DNA of 64,000 nucleotides from Anseranas semipalmata (GCA_013399115.1 VXAA01006448.1:248001-312000); one strand, 5' to 3'; counted from the first letter of the stretch, positions 26,101-40,110 are shown. Notes: generated by a model from the sequence alone, not told the origin. Translations and numbers: made by a program.

Positions 26101-28490
26101 TTAACAGAACCCTTTTTAAAAAAAAAGCCATTGAACAATAAGCTTATTCTAGACCTACATATTTTCTTTGGGACCAAAGTTTTCAAATTCTAATTTTTAA
26201 ATACAAAGAAATGCTTCCAATTTCCCTACTTCATTAACACATCTTTTCATAATCCATTATGAAAGTTGTGAAGTATTGAAGTAATCAAACATGGCATAAT
26301 GCAAACTATACATCATAACCCAAAATAAGACTCTCATCAAGCCATGCAAAATTACCCTTGAAAAAATTTGTCTAGAATCCGGTTTCATTCACTTCCATAT
26401 CTTTATTTTTTAATTTTTATACACTTTAAAAACAGTTTTGAGAAAAGACTAGAAAAAACATACTTCAGAGAAAGCACTTCCAAATATCTCCTGTGGATTA
26501 ATCATAAAATAGGACACTTCCTGATTAGGAGAGTATTATGAGACATAGCAGATTGGGTAGTAATGACAACAATGGATTATATAGAATGACTGCTTAGAAA
26601 GAACATGTACGTAAAATAATTCCTTTACAGTAAACAACACTTCCAAAATTTGGGGTATTTTCCGTAATTTCCTAAGTTAAAAGATTTTATATATACACAT
26701 ACATACACACAAGCGAATTGAAAAATAACTCACTACATGGAGAAGAAGTTTCTATTGAGACTGGTGCATTAAATTGAGCAGGACTGTACTGACAGGGTTT
26801 TCTTCCTCTCCCCCCTTCCCATTCCATCCTAGAAATAGCTCAGCTACTGGGCTCTGTTCTGCTAACGTTTTCTGATGTCCTGGACAGCCCCTAAATCTAA
26901 ATCATTCCTGGTTTGGTTCTATTAAATCCTTGCTGTAAAGCTTTCCTTGTTAGAAGCTCTGGGATCCTGTCTTAGAGACAGGAATTCTGCAATGGAAAAA
27001 AGGCAAGAATCTGATGCGTTTTTAGCTATTCTCTATAGAAACACCTTTTCCTGATATTCCTCTAGAAGAGTTCAGAAGCTTACTTGGGTGGGTCCTTGGA
27101 TATCTATTGTATCTTCTTCATGAGATATTAGGAGAATGTCTGAAGGAAGAACAGAATTATGGCAACATACCTGTCCACACAGGAGGGATGCACATATTTG
27201 CAGAGACTGGGTTAGAAAGAAATAAGCATATCTATGTAGAGATTTCAGCATTTTTATATAAACATAAATAACCTATGAAATGTCTGTCATGGAGTGTAAT
27301 GATCTGCACTGTATGTTTACCCTGTTTGCTCTGTTCTTTTTGCATATCTGCTCCTGACAATATACAGAAAACAGATACCTGGGTAGTTGGCCTTTGGTCT
27401 GATCTTCTCTGGCTGTATTTTCCATATAGATGATAATCATAAATCACCATTGAACATAAGAATCAACATCCATAGCTTCAGGAACAATTAAAAAAGAGAG
27501 AAGTACAACCCAAAGTGCAAAGGAGATAAATGCTGTTCCACTGATATGTTGCTTTACTATAAGCAGTCATCCTTCTGCAGGACTCTCAGATTTTTATTTG
27601 GCAACAACATACCCAACAGAAGGAAATATTGTTCAACATGCCTATCTTAGTGAGGCTGCAGTAGTTGTCCTCTGTCCAGTACAAAAACAGCCTGGAAACT
27701 TTCAGATCAAGATCAGATCTCTATATCAGTGATTCTTCTGCCTATATCCAGGTCTGAGGCTTTTTGATACTTGTAAGTCTTTGTCAATTGGAAGAGCTCA
27801 AATACTGCAATAGAAAACAGGGACTGGATAGCTCAAATTCTATCCCTCACTTCTCTGAGAAGAATTTCTACTTACTGCCTGTACTTGTCCTCTAATACAG
27901 CTGGGCATATCTTGAGCAACCCCAATAAATAAAGAGGTTTTAAGATAGTGAAATCAGAATTACCTAGTTATCTGACAAAAGGTCTGCCACTGGAGAACTG
28001 AGAAGAATAATTGACACATTTTCCAATTACAGTTCTGCAGCTTGTGCCTGTCATTTGTTTTCTTTGAAGAGATGGTTGGAAATATTATGAGAAGTCATGA
28101 AGCGATCTTTTTCCTGTGATATTTCATAAATTTTTACCTTAAGAATACTGGAAACTTAAGATTCTTTGGTATATAATAATGTTGCAGAACTGATTAAAGC
28201 ATGAAGAATTAGACCTAGAGTTTGGCTTCTGTCTGCAAATAATTTGTTGTTCATTTTCAGACCTTGAAAAGCAAGAGGCTCAGTCTGCCCCACAAAACTA
28301 ATTACATTGTTTACCTTATACCCTTAAAATGTTCAGTTCCTGCACTGTAGTGTACTTCAGTCTATATGTTGTCCTGTCTGTCCAAACACTTCCATGATCC
28401 CCCCTGTTCATAACATGCATATGACCTGACATTCTCACAGTCCTTTCTGGTTTATTGCTTAGTGACATTTCCCTGGGTAAAGCAATATTT
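23136..28490. other. AT-rich non-coding sequence
   Basis: No coding frame with recognisable features. 25600-26700 is particularly A/T rich with short alternating TA/CA tracts (near 26690). Only small isolated frames occur (for example 24083-24367 - and 27232-27450 -). Confidence 0.55.
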
Positions 28491-28620
28491 TCAGTTTTAC
28501 ACATAAGGAACAGACACAGCAGGTAGATTAAAGTATTTACCCAAGGCTATGCAGGAAGTCTGACAGAGCCAGAACCTGACTCCAAGTATCTGGTGTTGCA
28601 GCATGGTCACTAGCCATCAG
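28491..28620 (-). repeat. MIR-like SINE, antisense
   Basis: The + strand reads acataaggaacagacacagc, then tatttacccaaggctatgca, ggaagtctgacagagccaga and acctgactccaagtatctgg. This is the well-known complement of the MIR core (gaggaaactgaggcacag, cccaaggtcacacagc, gtggcagagccaggat, acctgactcc). Motif order holds over about 130 bases, making this the clearest MIR relic in the window. It is an ancient immobile SINE. Confidence 0.7.
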
Positions 28621-31600
28621 TCTTCAGCTTGCAGCATCTTCCACTGTATTCCAATGATGGGCGAAACAATCATTTTCCCTACAGGACCAAATTCCAATAT
28701 CTCTTATAGTGCTATAGAAAGAGAATAATTCTATTACTGACACTGGGTACTGGCCAAAATCATTATGGGAATCTTTAGCAAGATGTTAAAATCTTTCTTT
28801 ACCTTTCTGTATTCCTGTTCATTTTTAGTTTGCTGGTTTTGATTTGTCATAGGTGTCAGAAATCATAATTTTGTGTAAAAGCTGAAAATTATCAGAAACA
28901 CTGATCAAACAAACTAGAAATCTGAGAGAAGAATAACTGGATGTAGAGTACATTCTGTAATGAAGCATCAGATTTATATAAATACTGAGTGTTAAGTTTA
29001 ACTCAGTTTTCCTTCCAAAGCATGGAGCCTGTTACTGCAGAGGCTATTTTAAAATAATATAACTTTAAACATTACAGTACAGTAAAACTTAAAAATATCA
29101 CCACGCTATTTAAAGTAGCTACAGTAAAAATAACTCTTGTCCTAAGGCTCTTACACTATTATCCAGAAGTGCCTGAACTCAGGCAGGGTGTCTCAGCTAA
29201 GTTTAGGAATAAAAAGGATGTTGCATTGTTAGTTTTATTTTTGGTAGAGTGTTATTTTTGGTACAAGCTATTTTGCAAGAGGAATGTTGTAGCTTTCTGT
29301 CAGTCAGACATAGGATTTAGTCAGCTTGGCAAAAAAAATTATATCCCACTGGCAGATTTTACCGGGAAAAGTTGTTCCCATTAGCTTCCCCTGGCTTTCT
29401 GGGAGCAGAAACTTGCACTGGCAGCAAGGAACATGAGAGTTTATAAACGGGAAGACTTGTGCTCTTGGCCAATGGATTGTGTCTGAGCAACTGTAGGAGA
29501 AATTCTTGCTGTACTAAACCACAGCTGAGAACATACATGTGCCACCCTACACCCTGGAGAGTTTTGATACAGAACAAAGGTGGGTCCATGAAGTCCACAT
29601 GACCGTGAACTCTGGTCTGCATAGACACTATCCAGACAGCTCTGGGTAACTGCGGAAACTGTATTTGCTATCTCTTCTTTAAAAATGTTGATTATATACA
29701 CAACACTAATCCATCTATGGCCAGACATGTACAAGCTCTATTGAAAATCATTGGATTATAGTGAAGCCAGACATCCTCCTTTCAGCTACTTCCTTATCCC
29801 TGCTCTGAAGTACAGAGCCTGGGAGATATTAATGACATGTAAATGAATTTTTCTGGGCTTTTTTAAAAAAATAAAAACATTTAAGAAATGTTAGTTTTTA
29901 CTTAAAGTTTATCTCAAATATTAAAATTGAAAACAGAAATTTATTACTCAGCTGGGAAGCAAGCACAAAAGCACTAGAATGGGTGCTTATGTAGGAACCA
30001 GGAATCTATTCCTGGGTGTGTGTTATCTCAAGCAAGGTAATGCTGAACTTTGATACCGATTTGTTTTCATAATAATTATGGGCAGATTCTGGTCTCAGTA
30101 GTGGATTCTTCTGGATATACAGTAGTATAAGATTTCGGGATTCAACCCTACGGGGATAATGCTCATTTCAACTGCAGATTAAAATGCTTTTAAGACTAGA
30201 TGATATCAAAGGCAGAGCAACATTTTAATGAATTTAGTCAAGCTCTGGGTGTTCGGTGTTCCTTAAAACATTCTTCCTGCTCACATGTCGGTTGTTCTCT
30301 AATGTTACTTATGGATCAAGTCTCCTTTTCCCACCAGATGCCATTTTTACTTTGCATCCAGACTTCCTCATGGTACTTATTCTTTTTGTCCCTTATGTAA
30401 AAACTTGTATGTTGGCAGGAAAATGCAGGAACTCTTTTGCTAGTCTTACAGAAAGTTGCTGCATTGCAATTTTTTTTACAAAAGTGAATGGTGGTGTGGA
30501 AGAGGGGACCATGCTCTAGACTAGTCCTTCTCTTTATGGAAAAAAATGAACAGGAAAGCTAGTCGTGTGTCTCTGGGAAGAGAAATAAAGCCTGGGAACA
30601 GTCCTTCTACAACTGCACTGTATGAAAGGCCACTACATTGTGCTATAATGTCCAGTGACTCTTCATAAAACTCTTGGTAGTTTGTAGAGACACTGGTACG
30701 CCACTTGGACTGACTTATGGGGCTCAGAGAACTAAATCCTAAGTGCTGCTCTATACACATGGCTCACAGAGGGGACTTCAGCTGCTCCTGTACGTTTTAC
30801 CCAAAATTCTGTCCCTGTCTCTTCCATTTCAAACTCTGCATGGTTCAGATCTAGGTTGTAATGTCTGTGACTCCTACTTGCTCAACAGAACAGTGTGTGT
30901 AGTCAGTCATATCTGCTAACAACAGTGTCAAAACAGTTTTTATTGCTTTTTACTCCTGTTAGCTTTGCAGAGACAATACAGCTGAATTGCAAGGCTGGTG
31001 CATTATTAACAGCTCATTTGCTGAGTTCCCTATAGAGAATCTTCTCTGCTAGCATTGTGTGAGCCAAAAGTGAACCCTGTCTGATTCCCTGGTCTGGGGC
31101 TAGAGGTAAAGTGGCCAGGCAAGGAGGGGATTCTGTTAAACTTTACTGTAGATGTGAACTGGAGTAATGAATGTGAACTTTTACTGTGCAGTGCTTCAGA
31201 GAACAGATAGATTTTAAAGATTCCCAACATAAATAGAGAAGGAAATCCCAGGTGTAATTCAAGTCATACTGAATTAATGAGGCCTAAATTTTGCTGCTGT
31301 TTCTCATGTTTTCATGAGAAGACTGGATTTGTACTGCAGTCGTGTACATGCAGTAGACCTGGTGTTTCTCTCATAATGATGTATTTTTCAGCTGTACACA
31401 CCATACATATCTATTTTAGGTACAGGTGTAACTTAGCTGTTTTCTCTTAGTCATTACCTTTTACTAAGATTGCTAATGTGCTGCTAAGACAGTCAAACTG
31501 CTGAAAGCATGTAGTTGTACTTATCACTGAGCATAAGAGCACTGCTTGGGATTTTTTCAGGCTGACCTCAACTTAAAATTGCTGAAGTTTTTACTGGGAC

Positions 31601-34600
31601 TAACAGACATCCCTGGTGTAATTCATGCAATTTAAGAAAGAAAAAGCACAACCAACCAACCAAAAACTATGTTTTAAAACATCAGGGATTTCTCTATAGC
31701 AAAAATTCCTCATGTGTCTTGTATTGGTTGTAACTAGAGATTGGAAGAAGCGTAAGCATTTAAAGGCAGCAAGAAGGTGTGACCCCTCTGTAACCCCAGT
31801 AGATGCTGAAGAGCCCCTGCAAGCTGGTATGTCTAATTTTTGTAAACTTGGCCTTTAGTCTTTCTAGCTGAGACCTATTATAGTTGTCTCTTGTAGCTGA
31901 AGGGCAGAGGTGGGCAAGTTATGTATGTGGGGTAACAGCTTCTCAGTATCTAGCAGGAACAGTGATGTGGTGGCATGAGTTAAAGTTTGTCTGCATGATT
32001 TCAGGTGTTAGTCTGGAGGCCGAGCCCTAAAAGTAATTGCTATAGCTGCAGAGACCTCAGTAGGAAAAAGAGCCAAACAGCGGATAGAAAAGAGCAGCAA
32101 CTTTACAAGTAAAGCTGTCTTGATGAGCTAGAAGAGCAATGAGGGCAGAGCAATGGCAAGCAAGATCTGCTAGAGCAGTGCTGGAGAAGAAGGCAGGGTT
32201 CAACCAGGAGAGCAGGCAGCACGTGTGGCCAGGAGGAGAAGCTAATTCTGCAGGGCCAGCAACAGCTTCGGTGAGGCCTTGTTGACTTGCTGTTCAGGTG
32301 ATGAGGCCCTGGACCTGCTGGCTGCAAACTGAAAAGGGAGTGTTAGCACAGAAAATGGGAAACAGCCAGATGGCTACACCAGGATGCTAGGGAGGAAGGC
32401 TATAAACAATTACAGCACTGTTTTGCAAGAGGTATTGTATCTCACTGCCTTAGTCTTCTTGGTGTCCTTTTCTCCCATTCAGCAAAGTAATGGTTTCTTA
32501 AGAAAACTGGTGTTTTTGCTGTAGAAAAAAATAGGCCTTTGAGCACCAGACAGTCTAGTTTATTTTTGCCAGCTTTGGGGTGGGGAATCAAGCTGGCATT
32601 TTATTACTGGCCTCAAGTTTAAACCTGGCATGGTTGATATCAAAGACTGTCAAAAAACATTGCAGAATGCTGAGTATTAATTCAGGGCATCTGTCCGGAG
32701 TGATGAAGATATTTCCTAGTAGGTTCTTTTGGCTGCAATAGGAAGGAATATGCTATTTAAGTGCATATCCACTTCTTTTCCTTTTGTTAGTGGGATAGAT
32801 TGACAGATGAGGCAAGACAGTGGCAACTGAACCCATGCCAGACTTATCCTTCCAGTATTTGCATGGGGAGGTGGATATAACACTGAAGAACTACTGAGCA
32901 TGGCCCTGCCTCTGTGTATACTATAGTTGTGTTCATATTACTGTAATTATGCAGATATGTATAAAACGAAAATGTTCACCCAACACAAAATGGAGTGGTG
33001 GTGGCGTTGCTTGTTTGGACTTTGGGAAGCATTGCCAACTGAGGAAAAAAAAAAAAGAAAAAATAAAAAAATCTCAGAACAAAACAACAGATAGTTATGA
33101 AGCATTGTGACAATCAAACAACAAGGGCAGAAAAAAATGTTTAGAAGAGACATATGGCTTAACATGCTGGCCCATTTTTGGTTGATCTTTTTCCAATCCT
33201 TCTGCTCTTTCAACATAACCTCTCTCTGTCCCTCCCCATTCCATAAACCCATCTGCCTTCATCTGTTAATTCAGCCCTCTGTTACTGTGGAATTATTTAT
33301 CAGCCAAGTGACTGTGGACGATGAACTCCTCTATTCCCTCCAACATAGTTAAAACAGGCCTGCTACTCAATGGTGGGCCAGTGTTGTGAAAAATGTAAAT
33401 TACTAATGATTTTTGGGGGAACCTTTGGTGAGAGAGAGGCTAGAACAATTGAGTATTTGGCATCTTCAAAAATTTTCCAAGGCCTGGATGCAGGCAGCAG
33501 CAATCTCATCTTCACCTCCCTACTGAGTATGCAACAATTTTGGCTTAGTGAGCTTTTACCAGGTAAGAGAAATCTCCCTGCTTGATCCTGTTCCTGTTCA
33601 GTCTGGGAGAGGTCTCATGAGAAGTCTGAACTGATCTAACAGGGTTAATTGCCCTGTAAAGGGGTAATCTCACTTTTTCCCCTCTTGCTGTCCAAGTGAT
33701 TTCACCTCTCTCTCCAATGTATCACTAGGAGATGTTGGTCTGACTGCTGTTCTGCTTAGTAGAAAATTAACCCAGCAAAACAGAGGGTGACTCTGCTGGA
33801 TTAGTGAGCTAAACTGAATTACCAAAGGACCAGGTGAATACCTGGGCTGGCATGAAGGAAGGGGTGGGATCACAAGATCAGGAATCAGGTGCAGAGCAAA
33901 ACCACAAACATCCCCTTTCAGCAGGAACTCATTCATCTTTTGAATACCCATCTTCATCAAGTGGAGAAAAACCTCCCATTGGCTCTCTTCTAGCCCAACA
34001 TTAAAGCATGTCTGTAAGCACGTGAATAGTTGTCTGGTCAGTAATACAGCAGTGCTGTCAGTGTGAAAGGTTAACTTGGTCACTCCTTATCAGAAATTAC
34101 TCCTATTCTGAACACCTTCAAAAACAGTTCCTCTAACTAGAGATATTTTCTCACTTTGCCCCCTTCAGATGAGATCACCAGTTGAGATCAAAACTAAATG
34201 TATGTTAAGCCAAATCAGCTTGGTGTTGGTGCTGGGACTCTCTGAGGTCTTCTGTTCTTTTCTGGATTCATTGTTGCAGTGATGCTGTAGACCACTGATT
34301 TTTCTTATAGACAAGACCATTATCCTTCTCTTTTAGCCTAAATTATTAAGAAAGTAAAACTTATAATTACTTTGTATGAGCATTTGACTATATGCACTCC
34401 ATGTAATCTTTGAACAGGTTGAGAGCTCTCACACGCATTAGATGGGGAGTCTCAAATATACCAAGTTCTCTTAAGTGTTGTGAAAGATAGCCAAGTAGAG
34501 GGGAGAGACTGTTAATGTATATTCCCATCCCTCACCTTCCTGGTCTGTAAGACAAAGCTGCAGTATAAACTCACCCTTCACTGGACATCAAAGAAGCTAC

Positions 34601-37600
34601 TGGGATGCTCATCTGAACCATTTCATTGCTGACAGAACAACCTGTTGGGATATAGGTTCAACCTTTGCATGTCTCCTGAATTTGGTTTATGAATTGTTTT
34701 TTCTTTCTTTAAGTAGATACATATCTAAAAATAGTTGATCTCTTAGTAGGATTATTCCAGGCTTTATGCAGGAAGAAATATGTAATATGTTTGCCCATAT
34801 AGAATAATGTTTCACAATCGCTGTATATCTTTTCTGCCAAGGATGCTAAATGTTTAACCTCCTCCTACTTTGAAGCTTTGCTCCAGAAAGAGAATCAAGG
34901 TGGAAGAAAATGAACTTAACAGGGAGAAATGGCGAACCAGTGTATATCTACATATAAAACAATTAGGTGAAATGGCAAAAATTAGGCCATGCAAGTGATT
35001 GCAGCTGAAGGCTGGAATTCTTTTGAAAAGAATTGGGTAAATGCTCTAGTAATTCTGTACCCATGCAAAGAAACTCATCTGTACACCCAGGCTGAACCAG
35101 GGATTGAGTTCAGGCTGTTGCATAACATCTGCCCCTCCTGGCAAGGAGGACATTTGGTAGCTATAAGGGTTGCAGTCCTGTTAGAGCAGGAATCACTCTT
35201 GGCCTGTCCCATGTAATTCATCAGCAATTATAATCCTTGATCATCTTATAGGGGAGAGTCTGTCATGGCCTATTCCAAATGTTCAGATCTGGACTGCGAG
35301 GAAGGAAGAATATAGCATGCAAGAAAAAGGCAACTTGTGCCCAAGAGCTGTTTAAAGAAAGCACTCTGTTGACAGAGCCTGAAGTCCTAGCACCTACATC
35401 ATAGACAAGTACCTACTGCTATGCATAAGCACAGCACTCAGCTGAGATATGAGCAATCCCATCTGTGTAAGGCGAAATATAGTAAAAGATATTAGACAGC
35501 ATCAGCTCAGTGCCTTTTTAAAGTCAGTCTGTGTGTGTCAAAGTCGGTAATGGAGTTCTGAGTCCAAACAAAGCAAGTAATCCATAATGAGAAGTCACAT
35601 GAGCCAGGTATGAGGATATCATGTGGTCATAAATGAGTCCAGCATCAAGAAATGCTGTGCTATATCATCTAAGCAGCAGTCTCTTTGCCAATGAAAAACA
35701 ATTTTTGTCCAATAAAATTTAATGAATACTAACTAGTAGTAGCAAAGTACTTACATGACATCTGACACAGTAGGAGATGTATCCAGCATAAAAAAAAAAA
35801 TGTGCCTAAAAGTAAAACCTGAACTGTTAAATGGCCCTCCCAATGCAGTCTTCTACTAGTTTTGCTGAGGTGATGAATTTTCATTTATCAGTCATATTGT
35901 TCTTGTGTATACAATGGTCACCAAGAACCAGTGGTAGGATAATGGCTATGCTCCTATGTCTGATGGATTAAAAGGGCAATATAAAGCTTAAGCAGCTTGA
36001 AGTTAGTTTTTATACTGCCTTAAAGCAGGAGCATGCTTAGTAAAGTATTAGAGGCTGACAATTTCTTCTTTCAGAAAGGCTCTCTCCTTGGGGAAGTTTG
36101 GTCTAGTTTTGCACCTGGCCTCCTACAAATACAAGAAATGAGTAAGCCCTGTAAGTGCCTTACCCAGCCCTTCCATCATGACCCAGATCAGCTCAATTCA
36201 AGAATCTTGCAGGGAAGGACACTAGCCATTTTTTATTGACTGTAACATGACAACCACTGTATTTGTCTGTTTTTCCATATGTAGGTGTACCTGACGTTTG
36301 CTAGGAATAACTGTAATTTCTGTTTATCACTTCCTTGATCAAAGCATTTTGGAATAACTGAAAACTGTCTGTTCAAAACAAAAGGCTATAGTAAGAACTT
36401 CCTCTGATATATACCAGGCACAAATGAGCCACCAGAATGACAAGTTTTAGAAGTGCAATGGAATTCATCCTGTGAAAACTCACGAGTGTACATGTAGGTC
36501 CCTTAGAAATATTTGCTAGGGAAAGATACAGTTTTTTCATGTTATTTTTTCTGTCCCTGCCTCCCCCAAACTAAATTTCTTTCTTGACCCTATTTCTTGC
36601 TTTTGCGGGACCACTCTGTCTGCCAAAATTCCGCTACTTCCAGGCAAAACACAGACATATGACTCAGTTGCATTGGCTGTCCAAATCATCTTCACCTTAC
36701 ATTGTCTGCAAGTATGCCTTAGCTTAAGGCTGAAAAGATACCAGAAGTTGTCACCATGCCTGTGGGACAGCAAAAGCTGCTATTTCATTTAGTCTATGAG
36801 AGCTTGGGGAATGTATAATAGGTAGGCATCTAAAATTCAGAGGTTTGTTTATAATATAGATAAGTGTCTGGAGTGCCAAAGTTGATTTTAATTTTAAAGG
36901 TCCTTATGCATTATGCAACTCTTCTCCTTTTCAGTAAAATGCAAAGTTACAATGGAAACCACTTTAATTCCAATGTGTTCCTTCTTTTGAGGAACATAAG
37001 AGCAAAATGTCCTCTTTAAAACCAGGATCATTTTCTGACTCATTTGCCACAGAACCACATCTATCTTCTGCTCATAATTTGAATGCATATCTACAGGAGG
37101 TAGATATGGAATATGCAGTTTGCCTTTTGATCTTAATTTTGATCTCCCCTGTTTTACTCAGATTCCAACAAAGGACAATCTAAAATTGCTTCTTCTGTAG
37201 GAAATTCAGGATGTTATTTTCAGTCTGAAAGGAAAGCAGAGGTGGTAGCTAGTCAAGAGGAAAGCATGCGCACAGTCTTCTTAAAGGGGTTCCTCTCCCA
37301 AGGTCCACAGAATATGGCAAAGTTTTGTTCTGTATCTTCAAGTTTCACAGTCCTGAAACGCTGTGCAATTTTGTTTTGTGGTGGTGGTGGTGTTTTTTCT
37401 GGCTCCTCCTTGCATACAGGTTGAGCTTCCTTTACAAATCAGAATCAAGCCTAGAGCTTGAGTTCCTGTATTTAGACTGTTTTTTAGTCATGTGCATTTA
37501 TTGATTTTTTCCCCCTAGTTTAGCAAACAATGTCTTTGATGGAACGAATATATGAATCCACCTTTGCAATTGAGGAATGTCATGCTGTATGGTTGAGCAT

Positions 37601-37687
37601 TTCTGAGAAGAGATTGATAGGTGGTGTAGTGTTACACGAGCAACCCACACGAGCAGAAGGAGTTGGGGAGAAGCTCAGAGGGGATGT
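28621..37687. other. Long gene-free stretch
   Basis: About 9 kb. Frames up to 137 codons (33670-34083, minus) carry no recognisable domain. An A-rich tract lies near 33042-33070. Nothing else was recognised. Confidence 0.5.
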
Positions 37688-37792
37688 TGAGTCAGGAGTG
37701 AGGAGGCCTGGGTCAGTTCTCTGCTCCTTTCTAGCAACTTGCAATGTGACGTTTGGGCAAGCTATTTCACCTTTCTGTGCTTCTGCTTCTGA
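37688..37792 (+). repeat. MIR-like SINE, sense
   Basis: The order gagtcaggagtgaggaggcc, tgggtcagttctctgctcct, tgtgacgtttgggcaagcta and tttcacctttctgtgcttct follows the MIR consensus (agtcaggagacctgggttc, gctctgccact, tgtgaccttgggcaagtcac, ttaacctctctgtgcctcag). It lies inside the + strand frame 37530-37883, which is therefore not a gene. Confidence 0.65.
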
Positions 37793-39129
37793 TTTTTTGT
37801 TTTATTCCTTCTTATTTGGACTTCTGAGGGCAAGGGCTAAAGCACATGCCTACCATGAGCAGTCTGTGTCATGTCTGGATTGAAGCCTCCTGTAGGATCG
37901 GTGGGTGGCTTCACTGGATGAAGAGAGGCACTGCACTTGCCTGAACTCTGACTGAATTTCTCAAACACCTGCAGAAAAGTTTTTGCACAGAGATGTGTCC
38001 TGAAATGCATGTTGATGTACTCAAGTGGCCCAGTATGTCTCTTGATCTGCCTTGATCCTGTGGAAGAGCTGGTGTGGCTTTGTAATGGATCCCTTTCTTC
38101 TCGCTCTAACCAGTGAACTAGCCCACTGGTCTTATGCTCATAATTCTGATCAAAGGTGTATTTCTTGCACCTATGTAGTAAGATACTAAGCCATTCTCCT
38201 TCCCAATTCCATTTAAGTATTTCTACTGTGAGATTTCTGTGGATACCAGCTTCTAATTTCTCGTTTCACCTCTCTTGAGGAAGGAAGATGAGATGATCAA
38301 GTGGAAATTAGAGGCCACAATATCTCTGAAAATATTTTATTTATCTCAAAGTATGTTGATTGGTTAGAAAATTAGAGGTAAAATATTTCTTGGGCTAATA
38401 CCAAGCATAGTAAATCTATATTTCCAAAGCAATTTGTGTGAGTGGGGGGTACAAAGATGGCTTTAGAAACAAACTTAGCTTCAATTATGCTACATTTCTG
38501 GAAATGTGTGTTTATTTTTTATCAATGTCTTTGCTTCAGGATACAGCTTAAGATCTAGAAGACTCTTGAAAAAATGACATTTAATAGCACAGATGGGAAA
38601 AAGATCCACTCCAACTGTGTGGTTACAAAATGCTATTTCTACCTTAAAAACATCTGCAAAAATTCAGTGAGGGGCTAAGCAGAACTTTGCAGGGCTGTTC
38701 TGCGTTTGCTCTCTTCCAGCTGACACAGAGCTGGTGTTCAGCCCTTTCTACAGATGGGTACGGAAACAGCTCATCACCAGTGGAAGCTGCTGCTCGCTGC
38801 AGCCCCCAGCAGCGCTCCTGGGCTATTTTTGGTGAACAGGTTTGCACAGGGATCCGTGCTAGTACAAATGCAAGACCCGTGGGAGAAACGAGCATAGAGC
38901 ACCTCTGCGCAGGTCATTAACTGTGTTTTGAAACTCCCTCCCTTTCCAGCAGTAGGACTGCGGGTTTCTTTGTCCGGGGGTGCAATTAATAAAACGCTGT
39001 CCAGGAGAAGAGCAAGAAAGGGGAGGAGAAGCTGGGGGTCCCCGCTGAGGCAGCAAGGGGCTTGGATGGTGGCGTGAGTTCCCTGGAGAGGGAGGTAAGG
39101 CTGCCGGAGCAGCGGTGCTCCCCGAGCTG
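37793..39129. other. Left flank of the CpG island
   Basis: Sequence becomes progressively richer in G and C from about 38680. No supported exon. The overlapping frames at 38644-39133 on both strands are typical of GC-rich DNA with few stop codons. Confidence 0.5.
39095..39100 (+). other. Candidate splice donor at CpG-island edge
   Basis: The string gggag|gtaagg matches the vertebrate 5' splice consensus closely, and it lies just upstream of the densest CpG stretch. It could end a first exon of a + strand transcript from the island. No matching acceptor is proven. Confidence 0.3.
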
Positions 39130-40110
39130 TCATTTCAGATAGCTTTGTGTGCGCGGGGGGGGCCGTTCGCGATGATCACCCCGCAGCCTATGGCACAGGC
39201 GGGGAGGCGGCAGGAGGGCTGCGGGAGGGGGCAGAAAGGGGAACGAGTGGATTTTTCCTGCCTCCGTGTCCATATGCACCATTAACTCCCTCAGTGCTGG
39301 CCCAGGTCCCCACCCGGGGTGAGCCGGGGCCGGCCCGTACGGGCGCGGTCAGCCGAGGAGAGCTGGGGGGCGGCCGGGCTGAGGGCGGCCCAGCCCCGTG
39401 CGGGCAGCGTCGCCCCTCNNNNNNNNNNNNNNNNNNNNNNNNNNNNNNNNNNNNNNNNNNNNNNNNNNNNNNNNNNNNNNNNNNNNNNNNNNNNNNNNNN
39501 NNNNNNNNNNNNNNNNNNNNNNNNNNNNNNNNNNNNNNNNNNNNNNNNNNNNNNNNNNNNNNNNNNNNNNNNNNNNNNNNNNNNNNNNNNNNNNNNNNNN
39601 NNNNNNNNNNNNNNNNNNNNNNNNNNNNNNNNNNNNNNNNNNNNNNNNNNNNNNNNNNNNNNNNNNNNNNNNNNNNNNNNNNNNNNNNNNNNNNNNNNNN
39701 NNNNNNNNNNNNNNNNNNNNNNNNNNNNNNNNNNNNNNNNNNNNNNNNNNNNNNNNNNNNNNNNNNNNNNNNNNNNNNNNNNNNNNNNNNNNNNNNNNNN
39801 NNNNNNNNNNNNNNNNNNNNNNNNNNNNNNNNNNNNNNNNNNNNNNNNNNNNNNNNNNGGGCGGCGGGCACTCGTGCGGGGGGCTGGCGGGCGGCCGCGG
39901 CGTGGGTTTTGTTCTCCGTGGAGCGGATGGGCTGCGCTGGGCTGCGTGCTTCGCCGCCGGCCTGCCAGCCGAATTTTACTAGCGAGAGAGAGAGCGAGCG
40001 GCGTAGAATTTATGATGAGCCGCACGCCGGCAGGAATTGACATCATTTTGGGGATGCGGACGCGTGCAGGCGGCGGCGAGGAGTCCCGTGCTGAATTTCC
40101 CGTGGTTATG
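39130..40110. promoter_or_regulatory. CpG island, probable promoter, with internal gap
   Basis: This is the only stretch in the window with dense CpG dinucleotides (gtgcgcggggg near 39150, ccgtacgggcgcgg near 39336, gcggccgcgg near 39891, cgcacgccgg and gcggacgcgtgcagg near 40021-40065). In vertebrates such islands normally mark unmethylated promoters. The middle is missing: 440 Ns at 39419-39858, as is common for GC-rich first exons in draft bird assemblies. Reading frames crossing the Ns on both strands are artefacts. A possible initiation codon context occurs at 40013-40018 (atgatgagccgcacgccggc), giving a short frame to 40161, but no protein family is recognised. Transcript strand and gene identity are unknown. 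Confidence 0.75.
39419..39858. other. Assembly gap (440 N)
   Basis: Run of Ns inside the CpG island. Any first exon, start codon or core promoter located here is invisible. Confidence 0.99.

Noticed and set aside
33670..34083. 137-codon minus-strand frame
   Set aside because: No family features, no splice context and no neighbour supporting a gene.
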